DNA of 64,000 nucleotides from Nonomuraea guangzhouensis (GCF_019396345.1 NZ_JAHKRM010000009.1:1-64000), one strand, 5' to 3'; positions 33,333-41,376 are shown, numbered from the stretch's first letter. Program-made: numbers and translations. Notes: generated by a model not told the origin, from the letters alone.

Positions 33333-34090
33333 GACGGCACTCCTTCGGAAACGACAGGTGCGGCCGCCGGGGTCGCGGCTGCTACGGGACGGGCCTTGAG
33401 AGCGGTGTAGACGACGCCGACCGCAACAGCACCCACCACCTCGGCGACCAGATAGACGGGCAACTGCGCCCAGTCGACCGTGCCGCCGAACAGCTCGCCG
33501 GTGATCATCGGGCCGAGCGTCCTGGCCGGGTTGATGGAGGCCCCGGTGGCAGGGGCCACCGGAATGATGATGGCGAACACGCCGAGACCGATGGCCAGGC
33601 CCGCGAAGCCACCGGCCGCGCGACGGTCAACAGCGCCGAAGACGACCAGGGCAAGGATGAACGTCCCCACCGCTTCGGCGAAGAAGGCCTGACCGGCCCC
33701 GACTCCCCCACCGTAGGCGGCGATGCCAAGGCCCACGTCGACCGCTTTGTGCCCCAGCACCCCCACGATCGCGAGTGAACCGAGCACGGCCCCGACGACC
33801 TGAGCCGCGATGTAGCCGGGAACATCCCGCCAGGGCATGTTCCGCGTGGCCGCCAGCGCCAGCGTGATGGCCGGGTTGATGTGGCAGCCGGAGACATGGC
33901 CGATGGCATAGACCATCGCGATGACCGCGGTGGCGAACGCGAGCGAAATCATGCCCAGTTGCGCCATCGTGAACGGGGCGTCGCCGCCGATGATCGCGGC
34001 CGCGGGGACGGACCCGACGCCTATGAACACCAGCACGGCAGTGCCCAGCGTCTCGGCGAGGAGCTTTTGTGGGTAGGAGTTCTCTTCCAT
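33329..34090 (-). CDS. glpF: Aquaglyceroporin (glycerol facilitator, MIP family)
   Basis: The 253-residue channel has six membrane segments and two N-P-A motifs (H-I-N-P-A-I-T and S-I-N-P-A-R-T-L-G-P). It should pass glycerol or dihydroxyacetone into the cell. It is the first gene of the leftward dha operon. Its leader has an unusual arrangement of ribosome site and hairpin (34097-34137). Confidence 0.88.
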   Translation of the reverse strand: MEENSYPQKLLAETLGTAVLVFIGVGSVPAAAIIGGDAPFTMAQLGMISLAFATAVIAMVYAIGHVSGCHINPAITLALAATRNMPWRDVPGYIAAQVVGAVLGSLAIVGVLGHKAVDVGLGIAAYGGGVGAGQAFFAEAVGTFILALVVFGAVDRRAAGGFAGLAIGLGVFAIIIPVAPATGASINPARTLGPMITGELFGGTVDWAQLPVYLVAEVVGAVAVGVVYTALKARPVAAATPAAAPVVSEGVPS

Positions 34091-34096
34091 CTGACG

Positions 34097-34137
34097 GCGC
34101 CCGGTGCCGACGCCGGCACGGGCGCTTCACCTCCTCC
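34097..34137 (-). promoter_or_regulatory. glpF leader: strong SD separated from ATG by a hairpin
   Basis: GGAGGAGGTG (34128-34137) is a very strong ribosome site but lies about 37 bases before the glpF ATG, with no in-frame start between. The spacer holds a 13-base stem with one bulge (34097-34109 and 34113-34125). When folded, the SD would sit about 9 unpaired bases from the ATG. Structure-dependent initiation is inferred. Confidence 0.5.
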
Positions 34138-34235
34138 GTGTGGGGCGGGCAGTGAAGGGAGGGGTCGCCGGGTCGTCCTGCTCGGGCGGAATCCGGCGGC
34201 CATGTGGGAACCGGACGATCCACCCTCCGGCAGCC

Positions 34236-34252
34236 GTTCATCATTGATGAAC
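34236..34252. promoter_or_regulatory. IclR-type operator upstream of glpF-dhaKL-ptsI
   Basis: GTTCATC-ATT-GATGAAC is a perfect 7-3-7 palindrome in the glpF promoter region. It resembles the dyad at 35143-35159 between the iclR and dhaM genes, which suggests that one regulator controls both arms. Confidence 0.6.
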
Positions 34253-34355
34253 GTTGTTTCGGAAGTTAAGCCCACGTTTCATGCCTGTCAAGAGGTTCGC
34301 CACTCGGTCGGCCGCATGCCGCGCCGGGACGAGCCCGCGATGCGAGGCTGCGCGC

Positions 34356-35132
34356 CTACGCGCCCGGGGTGTAGGCGGCCCGGCGCGGGGCTCCCAGGTC
34401 CCGGGAGAGGTTGCGGGCGGTTTCCCGCACCGCCACGGCGATTTCCTGGCGCGTCGATTCGCCCAGCATGCGCTCCACCGGGCCGACGATGCCGATGGCA
34501 CCCGCCACCTCGCCGGAACGGTCGAACACCGGCGAGGCGATGCCCGCATCCCCGATGGCCGACTCCTGGTCCTCGATCGCGTAACCGGCCTTGAGGACTT
34601 CCCGCAGGTGGTCCCCCAGTTCCTTCCGGTCGGTCATACTGGCGCCGGTGAGCACCGCCAGTTCCCCGGCGAGCAGGCGTTCCCGCACGGCCGCCGGCGA
34701 CGACGCCGCGATGGCCTTGCCCAGGGCGCAGGTGTTCCACGGGATGCTCGCGCCCACCTCGAGAATCTGCACCGCGCCCTCGGGGCGGAACGCGTGGTGC
34801 ACGATCAGTACGTGGTCGCCTATGAGGACTCCCACCCACACGGCCTCTTTGGTTCGGCCGGCCAGCCCGTCCGCCCAGGTCAACGACCGCGTCCGCAGCT
34901 CGTGTGTGTCCAGATAGGCGTTGCCCAACTGCACGAGATTCGGCCCCAGCTGGTACTTCAAGCTCTCCCGGTCCTGTGCGACCAAACCCTCGATCTCCAG
35001 CGTGCGCAGCAGTGCGTGCACCGTGGGCTTTGCGACGCCCAACCGGTCGGCCAGCTCAGTCACGCCCAGCCGGGGACCGCCTGAGGCGAGCTCCCGCAGG
35101 ATCTGCACTGCTCTGTGCACGGACTGGACCAT
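34356..35132 (-). CDS. IclR-family regulator of the dha module
   Basis: The 258-residue protein has a winged helix (G-V-T-E-L-A-D-R-L-G-V-A-K-P-T-V-H-A-L-L, residues about 22-41) and an IclR effector domain (C-A-L-G-K-A-I-A-A, I-A-S-P-V-F-D). IclR relatives such as GylR control glycerol genes in streptomycetes. It lies between the leftward glpF operon and the rightward dhaM-HPr pair, whose promoters carry matching palindromes. Confidence 0.88.
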   Translation of the reverse strand: MVQSVHRAVQILRELASGGPRLGVTELADRLGVAKPTVHALLRTLEIEGLVAQDRESLKYQLGPNLVQLGNAYLDTHELRTRSLTWADGLAGRTKEAVWVGVLIGDHVLIVHHAFRPEGAVQILEVGASIPWNTCALGKAIAASSPAAVRERLLAGELAVLTGASMTDRKELGDHLREVLKAGYAIEDQESAIGDAGIASPVFDRSGEVAGAIGIVGPVERMLGESTRQEIAVAVRETARNLSRDLGAPRRAAYTPGA

Positions 35133-35142
35133 GAGATCTCCG

Positions 35143-35159
35143 ATTCAGTATTGCTGAAC
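35143..35159. promoter_or_regulatory. IclR-type operator between iclR and dhaM
   Basis: On the minus strand GTTCAGCAATACTGAAT contains a perfect TTCAG...CTGAA dyad. It matches the glpF-side palindrome at the outer GTTCA and TGAA positions. It sits 11 bases from the iclR ATG and 29 from dhaM, so it could control both. Confidence 0.55.
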
Positions 35160-35187
35160 AGCGTTCCGACAATTAATGTTGCAGTTC

Positions 35188-35580
35188 ATGAGCACACCCG
35201 TCGGCATCGTACTCGTGTCCCATAGCGCCGAGCTTGCCGCAGGCCTGCGCCTGCTGGTCGAGCAGATCGGCTCCGACGCCGTTCCTGTCGTCACCGCGGC
35301 CGGAACCGACGACGGCAGGCTCGGCACCAGCTACGACCTCGTTCTCAACGCGATCAAGGACGCCGACCGGGGCGCCGGGGTCCTGATCCTTCCCGACCTC
35401 GGCAGCTCCGTTCTGACCACCCGCACCGTCCTGGACGACCACCCCCGCCCCGACGTCGTCATCGTCGACGCTCCCTTCGTCGAGGGCGCCGTCGCCGCGG
35501 TGGTGGCCGCCGCATCCGGTGCCGACCTGCGAACCGTCGCCAACTCCGCGGAGGAGGCCCGCAATGTCCGCAAGCTCTGA
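35188..35580 (+). CDS. dhaM: PTS-dependent dihydroxyacetone kinase phosphotransferase DhaM
   Basis: The protein of about 130 residues has the EIIA-mannose-like fold; the phosphorylated His is in I-V-L-V-S-H-S (residue about 10), and V-L-I-L-P-D-L-G-S-S follows. It carries phosphate from HPr to DhaL. It is a single-domain DhaM, unlike the E. coli three-domain protein, and uses separate HPr and enzyme I from this locus. Start ATG 35188 is preferred; ATG 35176 is in frame. Confidence 0.9.
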   Translation: MSTPVGIVLVSHSAELAAGLRLLVEQIGSDAVPVVTAAGTDDGRLGTSYDLVLNAIKDADRGAGVLILPDLGSSVLTTRTVLDDHPRPDVVIVDAPFVEGAVAAVVAAASGADLRTVANSAEEARNVRKL

Positions 35581-35845
35581 CGCCCCCACCATTCGCCACG
35601 AAGCAACCGTGGTGCTTCCCGCCAATCTCCACGCCCGCCCCGCGGGCCACCTCGCGCGCGCCGCACATCAGTTCTCCAGCACCATCGAGCTGGATTACAA
35701 CGGCAAGACGATCAATCCCACCGGAGTTCTCAGCGTCATGGGGCTGGGAGCCAGAGCCGGAAGCACGGTGACCATACGAGCCACCGGTCCCGACGCCCAC
35801 GACGCGATCGCCGCGCTGACCGGCATCCTTGCCGGCGCCGAATAG
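35564..35845 (+). CDS. HPr-family phosphocarrier protein
   Basis: The 93-residue protein has the active-site motif N-L-H-A-R-P-A-G (His about 19) and the HPr tail. The region that carries the regulatory Ser46 in Firmicutes reads I-N-P-T-G-V-L-S-V, so the usual K-S-I pattern is missing and HPr-kinase control is unlikely. It overlaps dhaM by 17 bases and completes the chain enzyme I, HPr, DhaM, DhaL. Confidence 0.9.
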   Translation: MSASSDAPTIRHEATVVLPANLHARPAGHLARAAHQFSSTIELDYNGKTINPTGVLSVMGLGARAGSTVTIRATGPDAHDAIAALTGILAGAE

Positions 35846-36111
35846 CCCTGATCGTCATGTGGCCGCAGGAATCCACCGAGCTCGATGCCGTGGAGGAGGC
35901 GCGACAGGTCCTCGCAGGAGTTCGACGTCCGCCAGACCTCCGCCGATGCCGCCGCACCAGGCAGCGGCAAAGCAGATACGACGACGCCCAGCGCCGCGAG
36001 CGGGAGGCGCCGGCCGCCCAAGCCCGCACGGCCTTCGCGGTTCGACGGCGGCGACGGCTTCTCCAGTGGTGATGGCGCTTTCGGGAGTCATGTGCAGCCC
36101 CGCTCGGGTCA
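35846..36111. other. Noncoding gap before Tn3 scrap
   Basis: About 265 bases follow the HPr gene. Short frames on both strands have no recognisable domain. No obvious terminator was found. Confidence 0.4.
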
Positions 36112-36231
36112 CTCGGCCTGGTCCTGAACGCCGTGGTGCTCTGGACGACCCGCTACATCGACGCCGCCGCCGTCCAGCTTCGCGCGGAGAGTCATGAGAT
36201 CCGTGACGAGGACGTGGCCCGGCTGCGCCTG
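36112..36231 (+). pseudogene. Tn3-family transposase C-terminal scrap
   Basis: The frame reads L-G-L-V-L-N-A-V-V-L-W-T-T-R-Y-I-D-A-A, then Q-L-R-A-E-S-H-E-I-R-D-E-D-V-A-R-L. This is the near-C-terminal block of Tn3-family TnpA. About 40 codons remain before similarity ends. It points away from the dha module, opposite to the scrap at 28731-28814. Confidence 0.75.
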
Positions 36232-36321
36232 CCCCCCGCGGCCCCGAGGCCACCACGGCGTGGTTGTAGCCGTTGGCGGGAGGCATGCCCCGGGGCGTAC
36301 GAGGTGGCGCATCGTCACGTC

Positions 36322-37125
36322 CTACTCATCCGGGTCCCAGGCGCTGAGCTGCTCGAAGAGACGTCGGTCGCCGTCGAGCTTCAGGGAGTTGATCGGGATA
36401 CGGTTGTGCAGGATGAGGACCAGCTCGCTGGCCGTGCCCCAGGCGGAGAAGAAGGCGGCGGCCGCGTTCGGGTCCTGGCCGGCAGCGGTGGCCGGCATGG
36501 TGCCGGGCTCGGGGAGGCGGGCGGTCCGTGCGCCGTCGGCGGAGAGCGAGAGGCGCCAGGAGCGGCCCTCGGAGGCGTGGAAGTCGATGGCAGCGGGCTT
36601 GTGCGGCCAGGCACTTGTCGTTGCGACGCAGGTGGACAGGAACTCGTCGACACCGTCGAGCGCCACCTCGTCCGGCAGCGGCTGCGGGGCACCTACGGTG
36701 ATCTGGGCGTCGTACGTGTGCACTGCCATCTGCTGGAGCTGGTGCCGAGCTACCGCACCGGAGGTCGGCGGCGACTGCGACGTCCCCCACCACGTCCAGC
36801 AACCGCGATCCGGGCCGGCCTTCCGCAATGCGTCCAGCAGTTGCTCCGTGGACTCCGCCAACCAGGCCAGCAGGGCCTCGCGCTCCCGAGGCACAGCCGG
36901 GGCGCCCTCCGCTGCGGACTTGGCTGGAGCAGGCCCTGCGGCGACGGTGGCGGCCCAGTCGCGACGACCCTCGCCGATGTGCTGCGCCAGATCGAACAGC
37001 GTCCACTCGGGGCAGGTCGGCACCTGTACGTCGAGGCTGGGCGCGGAGGCGACCGCGGCGCGGAAGGCGGTCGACCGTTCGTCGATCAGTCGCAGCAGAA
37101 CGGGGAACTCGAGTGTCATTGTCAC
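36322..37125 (-). CDS. Maleylpyruvate isomerase-family mycothiol-dependent enzyme
   Basis: The 267-residue protein has the DinB-like four-helix N-terminal domain with V-P-T-C-P-E-W-T-L-F-D-L-A-Q-H-I-G (residues about 34-50), which carries the metal-binding His, then H-Q-L-Q-Q-M-A-V-H-T-Y-D-A, and a C-terminal SCP2-like domain. Such proteins are abundant in actinomycetes and use or are predicted to use mycothiol. Substrate unknown. Confidence 0.85.
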   Translation of the reverse strand: MTMTLEFPVLLRLIDERSTAFRAAVASAPSLDVQVPTCPEWTLFDLAQHIGEGRRDWAATVAAGPAPAKSAAEGAPAVPREREALLAWLAESTEQLLDALRKAGPDRGCWTWWGTSQSPPTSGAVARHQLQQMAVHTYDAQITVGAPQPLPDEVALDGVDEFLSTCVATTSAWPHKPAAIDFHASEGRSWRLSLSADGARTARLPEPGTMPATAAGQDPNAAAAFFSAWGTASELVLILHNRIPINSLKLDGDRRLFEQLSAWDPDE

Positions 37126-37555
37126 CCTGAATCTCTATCACTGCTTTTCCGACAATCGGACATCGAGTTTCACCGCCGCCATCGCGGGCGGACCCTCACC
37201 ACCGCGGAGAAAAGAGCACCGACAGCGCCTGCTGTGGTACCACCGCCTGCTGCACCCCGGACGAGGAAGCCCTCGACCCGGCCCAGAGCCTGGCCGAGGC
37301 GAAGGCCGCCGCCGGCTACGCGTGCGGCAGCTGAGGCACAGACCGGACGGGAGGCCGGTGAGCACGGCGACGACGTCTGGCCGTGGCGCTGACCGGCGCC
37401 ACTCACCGCGACCGATCAGCCTCAAACGCCACCTGGACTACGAGCGGCGCTCAGGGCCATCACCCGGCACGTCGACCGCTACGCCGCCCAAGCTCGACTT
37501 GCTCGGGCGGCGTGAAACTTGCCACAGACCTACAGAAGCCCGCGACCGGAGATTC
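37126..37555. other. Gap without supported gene
   Basis: About 430 bases. Frames in several phases look like shuffled coding debris, with no domain. Given the transposase and recombinase scraps on both sides, decayed mobile DNA is likely but not shown. Confidence 0.4.
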
Positions 37556-38224
37556 CTAGGCGTCGCGGCGCAGCGTGAACCAGAAGGTCGGCACCGAGTT
37601 GGTGCCCGGTGTGACGTCGAGTAGTTCCCAGCCGGCGAACCTGGCGCGGAGCTCGTCGGCTGTGACGCCCGCCGCCCACGACGTGACCTCGGGGATCGGA
37701 TTGCCGAGCGGCTCGGGGCCGTACCCGAACATCAGCAACCGTGCTCCGGGAGCGGCGCGGTGGGTGAGCCCGGCGGCGTAGGCGTCGCGGCGGTGCAGCG
37801 GGACCCCGCAGTAGCAGCTCAGGTCGAAGAACAGGTCGAAGGGGCCCGGCACGTCCAACTCGTCGAGGCGGGTGGCGTCTCCGTGCAGCAGCCGTACCGC
37901 CACTCCCGCCGCAGCGGCCTTCTCCCTGGCCTGGTCGACGGCGCGGTCGATCAGGTCGACGGCCGCCACCTCCCAGCCGTGCCGTGCGAGGTAGGTGGCG
38001 TTGGTCCCCGTGCCGCAGCCGAGTTCGAGGGCGCGGCCGGGCGGCAGCGCGCCGTGCCCCTCTACCAGGGCGACCAGCTCGGGCGGCGTCACGCCGGTGT
38101 CCCACGGCGGCTTACCGGCGCGGTAGTAGCCCTCCAGCGCGCGGTGGACAGACTCCTCCTCCGGGTCTCGCTGCGTTGAGCCCAGGTCCGGTTCCGGCTT
38201 CTGGGTGGTGCTGGGCTGGTCCAT
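37556..38224 (-). CDS. Class I SAM-dependent methyltransferase
   Basis: The 222-residue protein has SAM motif I (A-L-E-L-G-C-G-T-G-T-N, residues about 66-76), V-D-L-I-D-R-A and P-F-D-L-F-F-D. The N-terminal Y-Y-R-A-G-K-P-P-W-D-T-G is typical of thiopurine/halide-type and small-molecule methyltransferases. I use the ATG read from 38224, four bases after GGAGGA. It is divergent from a TetR gene across a strong palindrome, so it is probably ligand-induced. Substrate unknown. Confidence 0.85.
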   Translation of the reverse strand: MDQPSTTQKPEPDLGSTQRDPEEESVHRALEGYYRAGKPPWDTGVTPPELVALVEGHGALPPGRALELGCGTGTNATYLARHGWEVAAVDLIDRAVDQAREKAAAAGVAVRLLHGDATRLDELDVPGPFDLFFDLSCYCGVPLHRRDAYAAGLTHRAAPGARLLMFGYGPEPLGNPIPEVTSWAAGVTADELRARFAGWELLDVTPGTNSVPTFWFTLRRDA

Positions 38225-38240
38225 CGTCTCCTCCAAGAAT

Positions 38241-38257
38241 CTAGAGTTGAACTCTAG
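38241..38257. promoter_or_regulatory. TetR operator (perfect 17-base palindrome)
   Basis: CTAGAGTT-G-AACTCTAG is a perfect 8-1-8 dyad between the divergent methyltransferase and TetR genes. A partial copy (CTCTAGAG, 38265-38272) follows. TATACT (38274-38279) ends seven bases before the TetR ATG, indicating a leaderless transcript. Confidence 0.7.
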
Positions 38258-38285
38258 TGACATACTCTAGAGATATACTCGCAAT

Positions 38286-38924
38286 ATGGACAAAGTCAAA
38301 CGGCCGGACAAGCGAGCCGAGCGCTCACGCCGCACCCGTGAAAAGGTCGTCGAGGCGGCTCGCGAGCTGTTCGTCGCGCAGGGTTACGGGGCGACGAACC
38401 TGCAGGAGGTCGCGGACCGGGCGGGCGTGGCCGTCCAGACGGTCTACTTCGTCTTCCGCAACAAGCGCACGCTGTTCAAGGACGTCGTCGACACATCCAT
38501 CGCCGGGGACACCGAGCCGGTCGCCACCATGGATCGCGAGTGGTTTCGCGCCGCGTGCGCCGAGCCCACCGCAGCCGGGCAATTGCGCGCGCACGTCCAC
38601 GGCACCCGCGAGATCCTGGGCCGGGTCGCACCGATCATGCCGCTGATCGCGGCTGCCGCGGCCACCGACCCTGAGATCGCCGCACAGTGGCCGGACGGCC
38701 CCGACCCGCGTTACACCGTGCAGTACGCAGCGGCCGAAGCCCTGGCCCGCAAGCCCGACACCCGTCCCGGCCTCTCCGTCGAGATGGCGGCGGACCTGCT
38801 GTTCGGCCTGCTCAGCCCGCAGCTCTACCTGATCTTCGTCCGCGACCGCGACTGGTCACCGGACACGTGGGAAGAGTGGGCCCGCACCACCTTGACCTCC
38901 CAACTCTGCGCCGACCCCGGCTGA
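38286..38924 (+). CDS. TetR-family transcriptional regulator
   Basis: The 212-residue protein has a canonical TetR domain (K-V-V-E-A-A-R-E-L-F-V-A-Q-G-Y-G-A-T-N-L, F-V-F-R-N-K-R-T-L-F-K). It should repress itself and the divergent methyltransferase gene through the palindrome at 38241-38257. The ligand is unknown. Confidence 0.88.
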   Translation: MDKVKRPDKRAERSRRTREKVVEAARELFVAQGYGATNLQEVADRAGVAVQTVYFVFRNKRTLFKDVVDTSIAGDTEPVATMDREWFRAACAEPTAAGQLRAHVHGTREILGRVAPIMPLIAAAAATDPEIAAQWPDGPDPRYTVQYAAAEALARKPDTRPGLSVEMAADLLFGLLSPQLYLIFVRDRDWSPDTWEEWARTTLTSQLCADPG

Positions 38925-39418
38925 GCGGACGGACGTCACGATGGTCCTCCAGCCCGCAATGCTGGTGGCTAACCACCTGGCCGACCTGCTGCGGGCCGGG
39001 GCGGACAACCTGGCCGACACCCATACCGGGCCCTACGCTGTCGCCCTTCAGATGCCCGTACACCGTTGAGCGCGGCACCCCGAACAAGTCTGGACGGTCT
39101 TGTCCCGCGTGTCGTACGGCTCCCGGGCGAGGGCGGCCTGGTCGGCGGTGAGCTTGGGCCGACGTCCGCCGACCCGGCCGCGGGCACGGGCGGAGGCCAG
39201 GCCGTCCATTGCGTTGGCCACGATCAGCTCGCTTGGCACCACTGGCCTTGCCCAGATGGATGTCATCGCGGTCGACGCCCGCGCGCGGGATCATGCTCCC
39301 CGCGCTGCAGGAGATTCGTGACCAGGGAAAGATCACTGCCCGGGAGTCAGGGTCCCGTGGGGCAGGGGGCCAAGGGTTTCCTGGTCAGCCTGTGGTTTCG
39401 GTGAGACGAGCTTCACGG
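38925..39418. other. Mostly noncoding stretch with recombinase relic
   Basis: About 490 bases contain the serine-recombinase fragment listed separately and a 42-codon frame from 38941 that I cannot assign. Nothing else is supported. Confidence 0.4.
39043..39233 (-). pseudogene. Serine recombinase (resolvase/invertase) C-terminal fragment, frameshifted
   Basis: On the minus strand: E-L-I-V-A-N-A-M-D-G-L-A-S-A-R-A-R-G-R-V-G-G-R-R-P-K-L-T, then a frameshift near K-T-V-Q, then D-L-F-G-V-P-R-S-T-V-Y-G-H-L. These are the hinge and helix-turn-helix of Tn3-type resolvases. The catalytic Ser domain is missing. Confidence 0.75.
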
Positions 39419-40381
39419 TCATGGGTGCTTCGCGGAAGCGAACTGTCCCGTGGCGATCAGGATCACGACGAGCGCGAGCGGCACGATCCACCCGCTCCAG
39501 CCGAGGATCGTCGCCTGCGTGGTGTCGACGTGCTCGCCGGCCTTGGCGAACAGGAGGTAGGTCCCGCCCGCGCCGTTGAACGCGGCATGCGCGAGGGCCG
39601 CGGGCCACACGGACCCCGATCGGAGCCGCAGCCAACCGAAGACCGCGCCGACCAGGATGCACATGCCGACCATCGCAGTCACGCCTAGCCAGCCCGGCGC
39701 ATCCGGGTAGTTATACCCGAGGAGGATGAGCGGAGCGTGCCAAAGGCCCCAGATCACGCCCGAGATCAGGAGGGCTGGGAGTGTACCGAGCGGCATCAGT
39801 TTCGGCAGCAGCCACCCTCGCCACCCGAGTTCCTCCCCCAGCGCCGGGATGAGGTTGATGAACGCCGCCAAAGGGAGTGCGGCGAGCTGGATGGCGATGA
39901 GCGCGCCGATCGGTATCGGGACTTCGGCCACTCCTGCGGCGCCCGCTTGCTCGTCGAGAACCTGATGGAACGCGGAGAAGTTCACAAAATCGGCCGGAAA
40001 GACACCCAGCAGCGCACCGACCGGGAGCGCCACCAGGACGAGCGCGATGGACACGATGATCCCCACCGCCCCGTAGCCGAGCAGTCTCCGGACCGGTCGT
40101 AACGGCCACAGCCCGAGCGTCCACACCTTCTGCTGCGGCCGCTCCACGAAGAACACGACGACAAGGGCGGCGATCGCGGGGGTCATCATCGTGGCGGCGG
40201 CCACGACGGTGAACCAGGAGCTGGCGAGTCCGTCACCGAACCAGAGCGGAAGCGCGACAAGCCAGGCGAGCCCGAACGCCAAGGTGGTGAACACGCCGAT
40301 GGATCGCAGATCACGACTGCTCATGCGGGGTCCGCCTTGGGTCGTGGCCGTCTTCGATCCGCCCGGAGACTCGATGGTCAC
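39419..40381 (-). CDS. CPBP-family intramembrane metalloprotease
   Basis: The 320-residue membrane protein has about eight hydrophobic segments. The CAAX-protease-like motif G-E-E-L-G-W-R-G-W (residues about 185-193) and G-L-W-H-A-P-L (His near 222) supply the Glu and His active-site residues of the family. Roles include prenyl-protein processing and self-immunity to bacteriocins, but this one is unassigned. A GTG start overlaps the upstream regulator stop by four bases. Confidence 0.87.
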   Translation of the reverse strand: MTIESPGGSKTATTQGGPRMSSRDLRSIGVFTTLAFGLAWLVALPLWFGDGLASSWFTVVAAATMMTPAIAALVVVFFVERPQQKVWTLGLWPLRPVRRLLGYGAVGIIVSIALVLVALPVGALLGVFPADFVNFSAFHQVLDEQAGAAGVAEVPIPIGALIAIQLAALPLAAFINLIPALGEELGWRGWLLPKLMPLGTLPALLISGVIWGLWHAPLILLGYNYPDAPGWLGVTAMVGMCILVGAVFGWLRLRSGSVWPAALAHAAFNGAGGTYLLFAKAGEHVDTTQATILGWSGWIVPLALVVILIATGQFASAKHP

Positions 40382-40986
40382 GACGTCTGCCTTTCGAGGA
40401 TGTGCAGACCGGCGATGGTGCGGTCGTCGCGGAACGCGATCCGTGCCGTGTAGTCGCCCGCCTCCAACGCGAGCGGCGTGTTCGTGATCGTCAGGTCGCC
40501 GGCCCGGGTGATCTCAGGCTCTCCAAGCCCCTCGAAAGCTCCCGACAGGCCGACGATCTGCGCCCACGCGGCCGCGAGCGCATCCTCCGACAAGCCATCG
40601 CGCATGCTCGGATCGAACTGCTCGGTGACACGCGTCCATTGCCCGGATGCGAGGTCCTCGATCACCGAGGCGGCCAGTTCGGCGACGCCGGGTAGCGGCG
40701 TGGTGTTCATCGGTTCTCCTGTTCTTGGATCGATCGGTTTGCCATAGCGCTGGAACGCCGCCTGCCGGCTCACGCCGAGCGCATCACCGATGACCTGCCA
40801 CGTAGCGCCGTGCTGTCGTGCCTGCTGCACGACAGCACGCACGACGTCATCGGCGGCCGCCTGCATGCTCACGGCGCGCCCTATCGAGTCGGCCCAGTCG
40901 TCGCTCCTCGTCAGGACACGTGCGGCGAGGAACGCCTCCATACGCGCTTTCAAGGCCTGCAGCGCCTCCGTCAATGTTTCTTGCAC
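40378..40986 (-). CDS. HTH regulator with C-terminal DUF3887-like domain
   Basis: The 202-residue protein has an N-terminal helix-turn-helix (T-W-Q-V-I-G-D-A-L-G-V-S-R-Q-A-A-F-Q-R-Y-G, residues about 61-81). The C-terminal domain resembles DUF3887 (W-T-R-V-T-E-Q-F, L-A-A-A-W-A-Q-I-V-G), usually a small-molecule or growth-linked fold. The GTG start sits at the edge of a 25-base palindrome, and the gene is translationally coupled to the CPBP protease. This looks like an autoregulated regulator/protease pair. Confidence 0.75.
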   Translation of the reverse strand: MQETLTEALQALKARMEAFLAARVLTRSDDWADSIGRAVSMQAAADDVVRAVVQQARQHGATWQVIGDALGVSRQAAFQRYGKPIDPRTGEPMNTTPLPGVAELAASVIEDLASGQWTRVTEQFDPSMRDGLSEDALAAAWAQIVGLSGAFEGLGEPEITRAGDLTITNTPLALEAGDYTARIAFRDDRTIAGLHILERQTS

Positions 40987-41009
40987 TTGTAAAGCATATC
41001 TTTACAAGT
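40985..41009. promoter_or_regulatory. Perfect palindrome over start of HTH-DUF3887 gene
   Basis: ACTTGTAAAG-CATAT-CTTTACAAGT is a perfect 10-5-10 inverted repeat that touches the GTG start codon. It is AT-rich against the local background. Leftward transcription would start within or beside it, so autorepression is likely. Confidence 0.7.
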
Positions 41010-41376
41010 CGGCTGTGCGTCAAGAAGGATTGCTGGGACCATCCGGCTGGAATCGAACGCTAGCGAGCGTTTTCGCATCGATCGTGAGAGCGTCGGGGCC
41101 CTGCCGGGTGACGGCGTGCGTGGATGTTGTACATTCGGTGGCCGGCCTCGTTCAGGTCCGTGGGCTCGATCAGCCCGGTGGGCGCGCGGCGGAACTGTTC
41201 GAGACGCTCACCCGGCCTCACCGACCCCGGCGAACTCGAGCAGCACTTGCGGCACTCCGCGCTGACCCACCAGGCCGAAGGATCCACGCCGACGACGTCA
41301 TCAACCGCTTCACCCGGTGCTTCGGCATCGACCCGTGATCTTCGCTGAAGCTGGCGGGGTCTGGCAACATGTCCGG
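41010..41376. other. Gap without supported gene
   Basis: About 365 bases. A plus-strand frame ends D-D-V-I-N-R-F-T-R-C-F-G-I-D-P, which looks coding, but it switches phase upstream. Decayed gene possible; no family assigned. Confidence 0.35.

Noticed and set aside
38941..39069. 42-codon frame beginning M-V-L-Q-P-A-M-L-V
   Set aside because: No family, no clear ribosome site and surrounded by decayed mobile DNA.
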